A stretch of DNA of 64,000 nucleotides from Siphonodentalium dalli (GCA_032622095.1 CP136067.1:58633899-58697898), one strand, 5' to 3'. Numbered from the stretch's first letter, positions 10,368 through 20,503 are shown. Translations and numbers: made by a program. Notes: generated from the sequence alone by a model not told the origin.

Positions 10368-12632
10368 TGTCCCCCGTAAAATTTATTTTTGGGGGACTAT
10401 TGTAATCAGCTCTGTGCGTCTGTCCGTGCATCCATCCGTCCGTCAGTCCGTGCGTCTGTCCGGAGTTATAACTCCGATTTGATTGAAACTTGGTATGTAG
10501 GTGTCTCAACAGAACACAGGTACTCTGCAATTCTGGGTTTGATCCGATGTTCTTTTGTGGAGTTATTTCCCTTTTTTCAACTTTTTGTCCCCCTACGTTT
10601 CCGTCGGAGGACTATAGAAATAACCCTTGTCCGTCGAGCCGTCCGTCCGTGCGTCCGAGATTGGGTACCTTCATGGTGTAATCAACTCCTCCTACAGTTT
10701 TAAATGTAGAGATTTGAAACTCTGGTTTAATTTCTTTAACAAAGCGGCCATCGACATTTTTTTAAATTTCTTTAACAAAGCGGCCATCGACTTGCCACGT
10801 TGTCGGGGGACACTGTGGTCGGCCGACCTTTTATTTTTACTTAGACAATTTCTCACTTTTTCGGTTTCCGGATGATATCTCAAGTTTGGATCCTTTAATT
10901 GCAAATACCGTTTTTATGTGGATCAGTCATATCAAGATACAGGTTGAGCTCGAATTTGAGTTTGATCCGATGATTTTTCCTAGAGTTATGGACTTTTTTC
11001 GACTTACAAAATTCAATTTTTATACGCCCTTTTTGAAAAAAGGTTGTATTATGTTATCAGTCAAGTTCGAATACAGGTTCCGTCCAAATATTTTTACATG
11101 AGTTACGGCCCTTTTTCGACTTAGAATTTGACCGTCATTTAACATTTTTGGTTTCCGACCGATAACTCCAGTTTGGATTATTTGATCTGAACCAAAGTTG
11201 GTATGTGTATTTCCCAGCTAAAGATACAAGCCAAGTTCGAATATGGGTTCCGTCCAATTATTTTTACATGAGTTACGGCCATTTTTCGACTTAGAATTTG
11301 ATCGTCTGTTAACATTTTTGGTTTCCGACCGATAACTCCAGTTTGGATTATTTGATCTGAACCAAAGTTGGTATGTGTATTTCCCAGCTAAAACTACAGG
11401 CCAAGTTCGAATATGGGTTCTGTCCAGTTATTTTTACATGAGTTACGGCCCTTTTTCAACTTAAAATTTGACCAATTTCATAACATTTTGGTTTCCGACC
11501 GATAACTCCAGTTTTGATTATTTGAGCTGAACCAAAGCTGGTATGTGTATTTCCCAGCTAAAACTACAGACCAAGTTTGAATATAGGTTCTGTCTAATTA
11601 TTTTTACATGAGTTATGGCCATTTTTTCGACTTAGAATTTGACCAAATTTTGGCATTGAAATTAGGGGTATATCAGATTTTCTTCAAATGTAAGCTCAAA
11701 GTATTATCTTATTTTGCGATAGTACAATTCGAAATGGCTAAAGGGCGTATTTTGCCACGCCCTAGCGATGCTCTTGTTCTTCTTGTTTCTTTGGTTTCCG
11801 GATGATAACTCAAGTTTGGACTGTTCAATTGAAAATTCTGTTTTTTTGTAAGTCATTGATATCAAAATACAGGTGAAGTTCGAATTTGAGTATGATCCGA
11901 TGAATTTTCTCAGAGTTATGGGATTTTCGACTTAGAAAATTCAATTTTTCTTGTTTTTTCTTTGGTTTCCGGATGATAACTCAAGTTTGGATTGTTTAAT
12001 TGGAAATTCTGTTTTTTTGTGTGTGGGTCGTTCAATATCAAAATACAGGTCAAGTTCGAATTTGAGTTTGATCCAATGATTTTTCCCTGAGTTATGGGCC
12101 TTTCGACTTTGAAAAACATTTTTTATAATTTTCTGCATGAGGGTACCTTCATGGTGTAATCAACTCCTCCTATAGTTTTGATTGTAGATATTTGAAACTT
12201 CAGAGTATTGTTACCCACATATTGGAGATGTGCAACATGTATATAGATGATGGAAAAATATTTTTTCACAGAATTATTAACCCTTTTGACTTAGAACATT
12301 TCAACATTTGTTTTTATTTCTTTAACCCTTTACCCAACAGAAGGGCCCTGTGCCAATGCATTCTCTTATATATGCGAGGCGACCTATGGTCGACTCGCAT
12401 ATATAAGAGAATGCATTGGCACAGGGCATAACTGTAACTATCACAATGTGGTCAAGGAGCCGGTTCCAATGATATCCATATTTGTATGGTTCTATTGAGA
12501 CAGACCAAAGATATTTTAGGCTGTTGAAGCTTTATTTGGCCGGTTTTGGCCGGTTTGTTGGGTAAAGGGTTAACAAAGTGGCATCGACTTGCCACATTGT
12601 CGGGGGACACTGTGGTCGGCCGACCTTTTATT
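10368..12632 (+). repeat. lophotrochozoan-style GTCCGT repeat element with internal ~180-bp tandem units
   Basis: Begins near GTCCCCCG and ends near CGGGGGACACTGTGGTCGG. The left part carries runs such as CCGTCCGTCAGTCCGTGCG. Between about 11140 and 11640 a unit of roughly 180 bp (GGTTTCCGACCGATAACTCC ... ACATGAGTTACGGCC) is repeated about three times, with further diverged units to 12120. The end block (AACAAAGCGGCCATCGACTT ... GGCCGACCTTTTA) also occurs internally at about 10775-10830. Short frames through these repeats are not genes. Two Ser/Val/Arg-rich frames arise from the CCGT runs. Confidence 0.7.
12326..12569. mobile_element. piggyBac-like MITE, 244 bp, nested insertion at TTAA
   Basis: Terminal inverted repeats CCCTTTACCCAACA / TGTTGGGTAAAGGG are bounded on both sides by TTAA (12322-12325 and 12570-12573). 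The internal copy of the host repeat at about 10775 reads TTTCTTTAACAAAGCGG without the insert, so it serves as an empty-site control. Inside is an almost perfect 84-bp palindrome (GTGCCAATGCATTCTCTTAT ...) of the same type as the CCCTTTCATG family. Confidence 0.85.
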
Positions 12633-12649
12633 ATTCATTTAACTGACAT

Positions 12650-13075
12650 CTGCCATTGGTTAACAAAATGTGTGCCCTGAAGATATAATTGTGGCACTAA
12701 GTTTGCTTAGTTGCTGATTACCACCAAACTTGTAGATAATCATCTCCATGATATTAGGATTATAATGGGCGTGGTTTAAATATGTCAAAAGTGGTGCCTT
12801 CGAGTCATGAATGGGGAGGGGTACCAAAGCTGATACAAATATCTTTAGCACTAATTTCCACCAAATTCATACACATTCTTATCATGTGATTCGAAGAATC
12901 AAATCATGTGGGCTAAAGAAACCACACTTAGTGCCTTTCAGGTCAGGGATGGAGAGAGGAGGGGCACCAACATTCATAAGAATGCTTTAGTTGCCGATAT
13001 CCACCAAAGTTATATATAATCATCGCCATAATTTGTTCTAAGGAGTTTTTGGCTTTCAAATGTCACAACCATATT
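12650..13075 (-). repeat. inverted copy of the 6730-7570 repeat
   Basis: Reads as the complement of the family seen at 6730-7570 (for example GATAATCATCTCCATGATAT and GTCAAAAGTGGTGCC). No coding content. Confidence 0.6.
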
Positions 13076-13689
13076 AAGTCACTTGAACAAATATATCTTC
13101 TCAACTGTCATATTTATATGGGGATGGGAATCGGGGCATTCATATAGTGAGCTAGCAAAAACATGCAGATACATAAAAGAAAGCATTAAAGTTTATATAT
13201 ATAAACCGGCTTCCAGTGCCGGTGCCATGACATTTTGCATGCTGGCCCGGCACGGCAAATGCTGGCTGCAGAAATAAAAGGGTTATGGCTAAATTCATTG
13301 AATTGCGATTTTGCTCTTGTTATTAGTGCCCAATATTCTGTCAAAAATAATTACATAATTAGAAATCAATTCGAGTGACAGGCGACATGATAATGGCAAC
13401 CGGCACCGGACAGTACGGGCATGCCAGTGATGGCCTTTACTGGCAACCGGCAACATGCCAGCACATATTGAAGCATATATCATTCTATTTAAGAGATACA
13501 TATATTCTTGAAAAATGAGGGACCTTGAACCATCAGAGGATGGCCTGTTAGAATGGCTCATGTATTATAACACAATTGAGTCTCTCCCATTCAAGATATT
13601 TTCCACAAAAAAAGATACAAATTGTCATGTCTGAGTGATAGAAATGTATAGAAGGCCTGTTAAAAAATAGTGAACATGGTGTGCAGTCA
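13076..13689. other. intron 2 sequence with short CCGGCA palindromes
   Basis: Two patches (about 13200-13265 and 13385-13455) are rich in GCCGG/CCGGC motifs, such as CCAGTGCCGGTGCC and GGCAACCGGCACCGG, and are partly complementary to each other. This suggests another degenerate fold-back element. No exon was recognised. Confidence 0.4.
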
Positions 13690-13940
13690 AATATACGAGC
13701 TGCGCTGATGCAGCATTAAAGATCCTGTGGCAGTGCATTCTCTTACAAATGTGAGTCTCCGACTCCCATAGGGAGCATCGCATATATAAGTGAATCACTG
13801 GCTTACAAGGTCATGGTAAATATCGTTAGGCCAATGAATTCTCTTATATTCTCCTATGGGAGACTTGCATATATAAGAGACTGCATTGGCATAGGGTTTT
13901 AACAAAATTTCAAGAAGCTTGAGTCATGGAAGGGTCAACT
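13690..13940 (+). mobile_element. TTAA-type double-hairpin MITE copy
   Basis: Both hairpins of the family are present: CAGTGCATTCTCTTACAAATG ... at 13730-13802 and CCAATGAATTCTCTTATATT ... at about 13830-13893. The separator GGTCATGGTAAATATCGTTAG lies between them, and the end block GAGTCATGGAAGGGTCAA follows. It ends about 60 bp upstream of exon 3. Confidence 0.75.
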
Positions 13941-14001
13941 TACATGTATATTTAAAGTTTTATGTTATGTTTGGTGAATGTAAACCCAATACTCTTTTTA
14001 G

Positions 14002-14227
14002 GTTCACTCCACCTATTGGTATATGTCCATCTGGACAGCGACAAACCAACAAACTTCCTGACAGTCAATTAAGAATTCTGCGCACATGGTTGAAAGCTCA
14101 TATAGAGTACCCTTATCCATCATGGGAAGAGTGCCATGAGCTTATGTGCATGACCAAAATGACAAGGTGGCAGATAAAGACATGGTTTTCAAACACAAGA
14201 CGGCAGATTAGACTACAGCGTAATAAG
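14002..14227 (+). CDS. SIX-TALE homeobox gene, exon 3 (TALE-length homeodomain)
   Basis: Encodes the end of codon 141 and residues 142-216. FTPPIG directly follows RRK, as FPLP does in SIX proteins. The homeodomain (about residues 155-216) has LRTWLKAH, PYPSWEE and WFSNTRRQI. Homeodomain positions 48, 49, 51 and 53 are W202, F203, N205 and R207, so the DNA-contact core is intact; position 50 is S and 52 is T, unlike WFKNRR of SIX or WFINAR of most TALE proteins. W170 to W202 is 32 residues. TALE proteins have 32 and SIX proteins 29, so the three-residue loop extension is present and PYP sits where it does in MEIS or TGIF proteins. Acceptor TTTTTAG|G, donor AAG|GTAAAT. The whole homeodomain lies in this one exon. 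Confidence 0.95.
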
Positions 14228-14465
14228 GTAAATATATGTAATTCATACCTGTGATTTACTACTTAATTACACAGATAGGATGAGTAATATAGTTATTAGA
14301 TACATTGTCTCATGTTCAGATTATATGCCATATTATATAGGCATGTGCTATTAAGTCACACACATGATATACCAAAGCAGCATATAATCTTTGGTTCTCG
14401 AATTGAAACTGAAGAAATCCCTTGATGAAAAAAGTTAACGCAATGCACTAAGTACTATATCTGAG

Positions 14466-14641
14466 AAATATGTGTTATATACACAATGTGTTTGTAACGA
14501 TTCATGCATTGCGACGAGGCTAGTTTTCGTGGCCATATAGCTACTCGGCGACCTTGGTCGCCTAGTCGCTATATGGCCACGAAAACTATACGAGTTGCGA
14601 TACATGAATCGTTACAAACACATTGTGTATATAACACATTT
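14466..14641. mobile_element. 176-bp palindromic MITE
   Basis: Two ~85-bp arms are inverted complements (TGTGTTATATACACAATGTG, GTTTTCGTGGCCATATAGC; centre at GGCGACCTTGGTCGCC, 14548-14563). No target duplication was identified. The 64-codon frame across it is only a by-product of the palindrome. Confidence 0.75.
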
Positions 14642-15473
14642 ATCTACCATTGGTGTGACAGAATACACCACACAAATTACATTTTAGGAGTTTCTTAAAT
14701 GCCAAAACTGTTGAATTTGTGTCCGACGATTAGCTTTCTTGAGTAAATTCTCCCAACCTACAAAGGTATCTGTGTCACGCGATTAGCTCTCTTTGCTAAA
14801 TTCTCATAACCTGCAAGTTCACGCAAATATGCCTAATGGAAATTGTATTCAATGGACAAAATCTCTTACACTTATAATAAATACTGAACAAATACATATG
14901 ATGGTAGCCTGGTAGGCTATCAACTAATGTTAAAACCTTGGAACTATTTGTTTATAGTACGCAAGAATATACGTTGGAATGTCGTTTTTATTTTTCACGT
15001 GATTGATGTGACGTCAGTTCATTCATGAATTTTGAACCAGTCAACGACATCACGAGCGCCTTGTATCGCAACTGCAGTAACGATACAGATGCTTTTATCG
15101 CCAATTCGCTATCGCCAATTGTATCCGGGAATTTCGTATGAAATGGTAGATAAAGTCACAGAACGCAATCAGCACTATCAAATTTATCGCACAGAATTGA
15201 GAATAACGCTCTTAATTATTACTATATATGAATGCTTTGACGTTGAAGAACAATAGAACCTTTTCCTTTTCGATAATTATGAAACTTTCAACCAATGCAC
15301 ATAGTCGGGGACAAAAAAAAAACAATACACCCATATTTCAATACGATCGAGGCCAAGACATTGAGGCTCGAAAATTATGAGTTGCTTCAAGGCAAATGTA
15401 CAAAAATTGTTGCAAGTTAAGTTTGCAGAATGTGAAGTCGCAGTCCAAGCATCGACACTATATATATACTAGG
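14642..15473. other. intron 3 sequence, nothing firmly recognised
   Basis: A 74-codon open frame at 15032-15256 has no recognisable similarity or flanking splice signals that fit. The short duplication GATTAGCTTTCTTGAG / GATTAGCTCTCTTTGC occurs at about 14730 and 14780. Confidence 0.4.
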
Positions 15474-16872
15474 GGGTTGCCCGTCACAAAATGACGGGTA
15501 TACAAATGTTCTTTGTTACTTTCTAGTGTCCGCGGTCATGAACAAATTCTCATTTCTATATAAGGAATGGAATGGTCATGCCTCTTTTTTGTCACTGGAT
15601 GCGCGAGGGAACACTTTATTTCACTAAAACTGTATTTCTACACATACCCACCCACATATACGCATGCATATATTGAACGAAACAAAATCAACATATTACT
15701 TTAAATATTACTATATACTAACTGAAACATACTCAATTCGGGAGCGTTTATTCAGCGACGAAGGGGGCTAGCAACACATTTTTATCTTAAACGGATCCCC
15801 TTGGGAGCCTGCATTCAGCATGCAGCCTAAGGACCACAGGCCCATTTGTGGGAACACTTTATTTGAAATAAAACTGTATTTTCTACCACACCCCACCCCA
15901 TCTCCCCAACCCACATATATACATGTATATGCATGCACAAACAGAACGCAACAATCAAGATATTTGACTTTATCACTATATACTAACTGAAACAGGCTCC
16001 ATTCAGGAGCCTTTATTTAGCTATGGAGGGGCCTGCGGCCCCTTTGTGCGCTTCGCACACATTATATTACCTTAAACAGCGCGCGCTTCACGCACATTTT
16101 AATCTTTTAAACATTCTTTTATCAGATTTACACTCAACTGAAACATTAAAAGAGCATTAACTATATAGCGTCGGCAGTTTTGTTTACACTGTATTAGTCC
16201 CGGCTCGGGAATGTGGTTTTTCTAACCGAGTTCCGGCGGTATACCCACTGACGGGAGGTCAGACTGTGTCCATTCACCATTTTCCGCACAACTTTCATAA
16301 CAAAGACAGCATTCTTTACTTATGTTCACACCGAACTGGCAAATTAAAATACCATATTAGCACCCATAATTCCCAACGATTGTAGAACTGGCAAATTAAA
16401 ATACCATATTAGCACCCATTCCCAACGATGGTGAGCGTTCGAGTCTCGACTCTACACCCATTACATGCACTTTCACGACAAAATCAACATTTGATACTTC
16501 TATTCACACTCAACCTGAACTGACAAATTAATTTAGCCCCTATATATTTCCAACAACGCTGTTAGCATGCATGGAAGTTTCGTCGACAATAGCAAAGCTA
16601 ATGTGGGTTTGCGTGCGACGTCGTCATTTCGACAAATGTCGTAAGAAATAGTGTCTATACTTGAGTGTAAATACTCCATTTCTCTCAGGTTTGCTTTGAC
16701 CAATCGACTTGAAATTTGGTGAGTGATCTTTTACGACACAGTATAGGCCGTGGTACAAATTTGGGCCACATTGCACCCATGGTTGAAAAGGTATAAATGC
16801 GCCAAAAGCGTGACCGAGTTATACACAGACAGACACACACACACACAGACGACGGGTTTTATATATATAGAT
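15474..16872 (+). mobile_element. non-LTR (RTE-like) retroelement remnant
   Basis: Starts CTAGGGGGTTGCCCGTCAC and ends with the text typical of RTE-type tails: GACCAATCGACTTGAAATTT, then GAGTTATACACAGACAGACA, (CA)n, GACGGGTTTTATATATATAG. TATATATA occurs at both borders and may be the target duplication. Internally, two related blocks at about 15720-15900 and 15985-16060 repeat the wording CTGAAACA..CTCAATTCGGGAGC. A 53-bp phrase starting GAACTGGCAAATTAAAATAC is duplicated at about 16334 and 16386. No reverse transcriptase frame is present, so it is a nonautonomous or gutted copy. Confidence 0.45.
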
Positions 16873-17216
16873 TTATACATGTGGCAGGAAAATATTTTCC
16901 AGTATTAAGATGGCTTTGTTCAATTTCCAAACAAAATTTATTAATCTGACATTCGAAGTGGGCCTTTGTAGTATTGGGCCTTGGGGCAGGGACGTGGGTG
17001 GCTAGAATCAGAATCAGACCAAACACAAGATTTGCATAATTCCATTTGCACCCCCTTACACCTCAGTGCTCAGGCCTAATATCCTATATATTCATAAACC
17101 ATGGTTCTATATTCCTGGTATGAGAACATTCAGATATTTTAACCTGAAAATTGCATAAATTCTTACATCTAGTGGTCTAACTCCAGACAAATACACACGG
17201 CTACAGACAAGAGACC

Positions 17217-17800
17217 GGGCCCACCATGGTTGCTCGGCCCGGTGTGAAAATGTTTTTAAAACTATACAAGTAAATCTCAAATCCTAGCATCTAGACTGGC
17301 CTCAACTGAAGCTTTCCTAGTGTTGGAAATTTCAAACCTCATCTCCCCCTCAGGTTGGAAAATTCTCCAACTGATGACCATTTCAGTCCACAAGTTCGAA
17401 CAAATGTAGTAAAATATTGTTTTGTTAAACTAATTAGCCGTTTTGTATTGGCCACGGGGGAGGGACAATGACACACCATGGGCCGACCATGGTTCGGCCC
17501 GGTGTGCGAAATGTTTAGAATCTGAACAAGAAAGTCGCAAAATCCTAGCATCTAGACTAGCCTCAAGTCTTCCTAGAGTTGGAAATTTCAAACCTGACAC
17601 CCCCACTTAGGATGACAATTCCAATGACAATGTTGAACAAATGTATGACAATATTGTTTTCTTAAATTAACCAGCAGTTTTTGACTGGCCACGGGGGAGG
17701 GACCAGGACACAAGCTTTCCAAGTGTTGGAAATTTCCAACCTCTCACCCCCCTTAAGGTTGGAAAATTTCCAACGGATGACCATTTCAGTCCAAAATTTT
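17217..17800. repeat. tandem repeat, ~260-bp units
   Basis: The block ACCATGG..GCTCGGCCCGGTGTG ... AAATCCTAGCATCTAGACT ... GTTGGAAATTTCAAACCT ... GGCCACGGGGGAGGGAC recurs about two and a half times with a period near 260 bp. Long minus-strand frames here (for example 17667-18065) simply read through the GTTGGAAATTTCCAAC units. Confidence 0.65.
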
Positions 17801-18082
17801 GACAAAAAATAGGAAAATATGCAAATATTGGTCCAAAAACAATAAATTCCCCCATTATCAACCTATTGTTGGTGTGAAATTGCCAACTAATGTTTTGGCA
17901 GGTATGAAATTTCCAACTGTTGAAAATTTTGACCCAAACCCCTAGGCATGGCATGAAAATTCTCAAACATAGAAAATTATTTTTAGGTAGTTGTCTTCCT
18001 AAATGAAATTTATTGTGAAATTTCTGGCTAAACGTGCTGCTGACTCCTAAAGCTTTAATTTTCATCTATTTCTGTTTAAAGT

Positions 18083-18460
18083 TACTCAATCCGAATCGAT
18101 GGTCCCCATATCATTAGATTCCAACAACAACACAATATTTTTGAAATGCTGCTTCAGTTATCAGAATCGATTAATTACAACAAATAATGCTAACCACTGT
18201 TAACTATAGTACAAAATTGCCCAAAAAGTTTTTATATCAACATTTTGTTCAACATCGTTTGGTATCGAGAGTATGTTGGTCAGCATTCGTCGAATATTTG
18301 CCAGGCCACCAAATATTTGAGGTGGTGAAAATCTGATCAATCTGGGCTTTGATGGGTGGGTTCCTCAACTCAAATCTAACATTTTTAACCCTGAAGCTGA
18401 TGAAATAGTAATTTATGGCCGTTAAATCGGATTATGCATCTTTATTGCTTTGAAATAGTT
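18083..18460 (+). repeat. dispersed repeat, copy B of three
   Basis: Starts TACTCAATCCGAATCGATGG and parallels 509-955 almost to the end (GAAGCTGATGAAATAGTAA, GCATCTTTATT). It lies about 180 bp upstream of exon 4. Confidence 0.65.
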
Positions 18461-18639
18461 TTATTTATATGCACTTGGATTTTACCTAGAAGTTTTCATT
18501 AATTAATGAGATAAAAACATAAACCCCTTGGGCTTAAACATTGGTATATCAGTATGGTATATAAGAATAATGTTGTCCCTTATAATTGTCATGTTGCAGA
18601 TTCATTACTAATGCCTCAGTGAGCTTTAAAACTGATCAG

Positions 18640-18937
18640 AGATCAATTCTCAGATATATAAACTTGCAGGAACATCATAGGAAATCATCCATCTTGCATT
18701 TCCTCACTGAAGACATTGGACCCGCTGGATTACATTCTCTACCAGACTTCCAGCCCAGGCGACCTTTCATGAATCTCATGCAAGATGACTCACAATGGAA
18801 ATTTCCTTCAACTGTACCATATGGAAGCTCTGATGTAAGAAATTCAATTCTGCCTGGGGCTGCAGAGAGTACACCATGGGAATCGGTTAACACAGAGCCT
18901 CAATACCCAGTTTGTAGAACAAGTTCAATGTATTGTG
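18640..18937 (+). CDS. SIX-TALE homeobox gene, exon 4 (C-terminal tail)
   Basis: An open frame of at least 99 codons with non-random composition, rich in S, P, Q, D and H (EHHRKSSILHFLTEDIGP, SLPDFQPRRPF, VPYGSSD). This is the kind of low-complexity tail expected downstream of a homeodomain. No domain is recognised. The donor is strong (TGTG|GTGAGT) and leaves phase 1, which matches exon 5 exactly. The acceptor is the weak point. CAG at 18637-18639 keeps exon 3's phase 0 but has a poor pyrimidine tract. The better-looking TTGCAG at 18594-18599 hits TAA at once in this phase and would need an unseen exon of length 3n+2 in the intron. Confidence 0.68.
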
Positions 18938-19339
18938 GTGAGTTGGTACTAATATGTGTGTTTGGTAAATTACATATGCTTTATTCTAATTAAGTGATGC
19001 ATATATTGCTGAATTGGTCATTCTCACCAAAATTGTGGGAAAGTTACCCAGGTTGTAATAAATTAAGTTACCACCAAGTTTCATACAATCTCATTTAAGC
19101 CAAAAGTCTAAAAAAAATAGTGATGTTTCCAATAGCCAGCCCACTCCTAGTCCAGACCTCTGCCCCTACTAATTTTATCGACCCTGTGAACAAAAATATA
19201 AATAAATGGAAAAGCAGAAAAATATTTGTGTTTATCAATTTCAGATCATAGTAAAACTATGCTGATCACTGTGACCAGTCACCGATCTGTATTATTAACT
19301 GGTGTTTTAAGATGGCGGCGTCTGTGTGTATACTGGCCA

Positions 19340-19679
19340 GTTCAACATGTTTGGTTGAGTGAGTCTCACATAGGGAATCTCGCATATGTAAGAGAATGCA
19401 TTGGCACAGGGTTTTTTCGCAAAATTTCAGGAAGCTCCAGTCATGGAAGACTAATAAAAAGGCCTAGCTTCCTGAAATTTTGCAAAAACCCTGTACCAAT
19501 GAATTCTCTTAAGTATGTGAGTCTCCCACAGAGAGTCTCGCTTATATAAGAGAATACATTGGCTTAACACTATTTACATTGACCTTGACCTGTGGGAGGC
19601 TCACATATATAAGAGAATGCACTGGCACATGATCTTTAATGCTGCACCAGCGCAGCTCCTCGACATGAAAGGGTTAATG
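19340..19679. mobile_element. composite of TTAA-type hairpin MITEs
   Basis: Two copies appear fused or nested in opposite orientations. Around 19408-19490 the end block CACAGGGTTTTTTCGC / AAATTTCAGGAAGCTCCAGTC faces its own complement (TTCCTGAAATTTTGCAAAAA). Further hairpins at 19495-19562 and 19590-19625 lead to CATGAAAGGGTTAA at about 19664-19677. Confidence 0.7.
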
Positions 19680-20055
19680 CGTAAATGGTTGCTCTTTTCA
19701 TCTAGCCATCTTGATGAATGAAGTGACACTATTGATTTTGCAATATGACCGCAAAATACAGGCTGATTGAGTTTGAAGAATAGTTCAGTCAAATTATTTT
19801 GACCAGCATCATCAGGCATCATAGGCTTTTTTTTTCGACTCAGAAATTTGAGTTTTCATGGTTTCCGGATGTCTTTGTCAAGTGAGTTAGGGGCGTTTTT
19901 TCTTAGATATTTTGGTTGTCTGGGTTTGTTGGTGATAACTCCAGGTGAGGTTGTTGTCATCTCTGTACTTGGGCTTAGACTGCAGGCAGATGAATTAAAA
20001 TTATGACTATAGCTTTAATCAAAGAATATATTTATTACCCTATGACTTATTGCAG

Positions 20056-20230
20056 GTGATGAAACAATGGATATTCTGAACCTCACCACAAGGAACCAAC
20101 CAATCACTGGCTTCTATTCACACCAGCTGACTGCCAATCCCACATGGTACAACCATAATCTGCCAGTTGACCATCAGTTCAGCATTCCACATCAGTTAGG
20201 TTCTCCTAACAGGGCTGGTTACCATACATG
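20056..20230 (+). CDS. SIX-TALE homeobox gene, exon 5 (C-terminal tail)
   Basis: Acceptor TTATTGCAG|GT supplies the two bases that complete the Gly codon opened by exon 4. Translation GDETMDILNLTTRNQPITG, then YSHQLTANPTWYNHNLPVD and HQFSIPHQLGSPNRAGYHT. It is rich in H, N, P, Q and T with no recognised domain. The donor ATG|GTATGT leaves two bases (TG), completed to Trp by exon 6. Two consecutive phase matches support it as real coding sequence. Confidence 0.72.
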
Positions 20231-20286
20231 GTATGTGAAGTATTATGGACTTTATATTCCACCAAATTCAAGTCTTTTATACATTG

Positions 20287-20503
20287 TTAACCCTTTCATG
20301 GCAGGAACAGCGCTGATGCAGCATTAAAGATCATGTGCCAGTGCATTCTCTTATATATGTGAGTCTCCCTTAGGGAGCCTCGCATATATAAGAGAATGCA
20401 CTGGCTTACAAGATCAAGCCAGTGCATTCTCTTGAATATTGTTTGGCCAAAGTATTCTCTTATATGCATTGGTACAGGTTTTCTAAACATTTCAGGAAGC
20501 TCT
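20287..20503 (+). mobile_element. TTAA-type hairpin MITE, best left end
   Basis: Starts TTAACCCTTTCATGGCAGG, then GCTGATGCAGCATTAAAGAT, then an almost perfect 67-bp palindrome (CCAGTGCATTCTCTTATATA ... CACTGG). The second hairpin is collapsed. It ends near TTTCAGGAAGCTC and begins 56 bp after the exon 5 donor. Confidence 0.8.

Noticed and set aside
10389-10703. 104-codon frame rich in Arg/Ser/Val
   Set aside because: It arises from GTCCGTCCG runs at the start of a transposable repeat.
2315-14227. Homeobox exons considered as a pseudogene because of strong divergence
   Set aside because: Three junctions keep phase with consensus splice sites, no stops interrupt the SIX domain or homeodomain, and the DNA-contact residues W, F, N and R are intact.
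15032-15256. 74-codon frame in intron 3 considered as the missing exon between homeobox exons 3 and 4
   Set aside because: Its length and splice signals do not supply the needed 3n+2 phase in an obvious way, and the composition is not exon-like.
17667-18065. 132-codon minus-strand frame
   Set aside because: It reads through tandem repeat units (GTTGGAAATTTCCAAC), giving repeated W-K-F-P-T-L words, with no domain.
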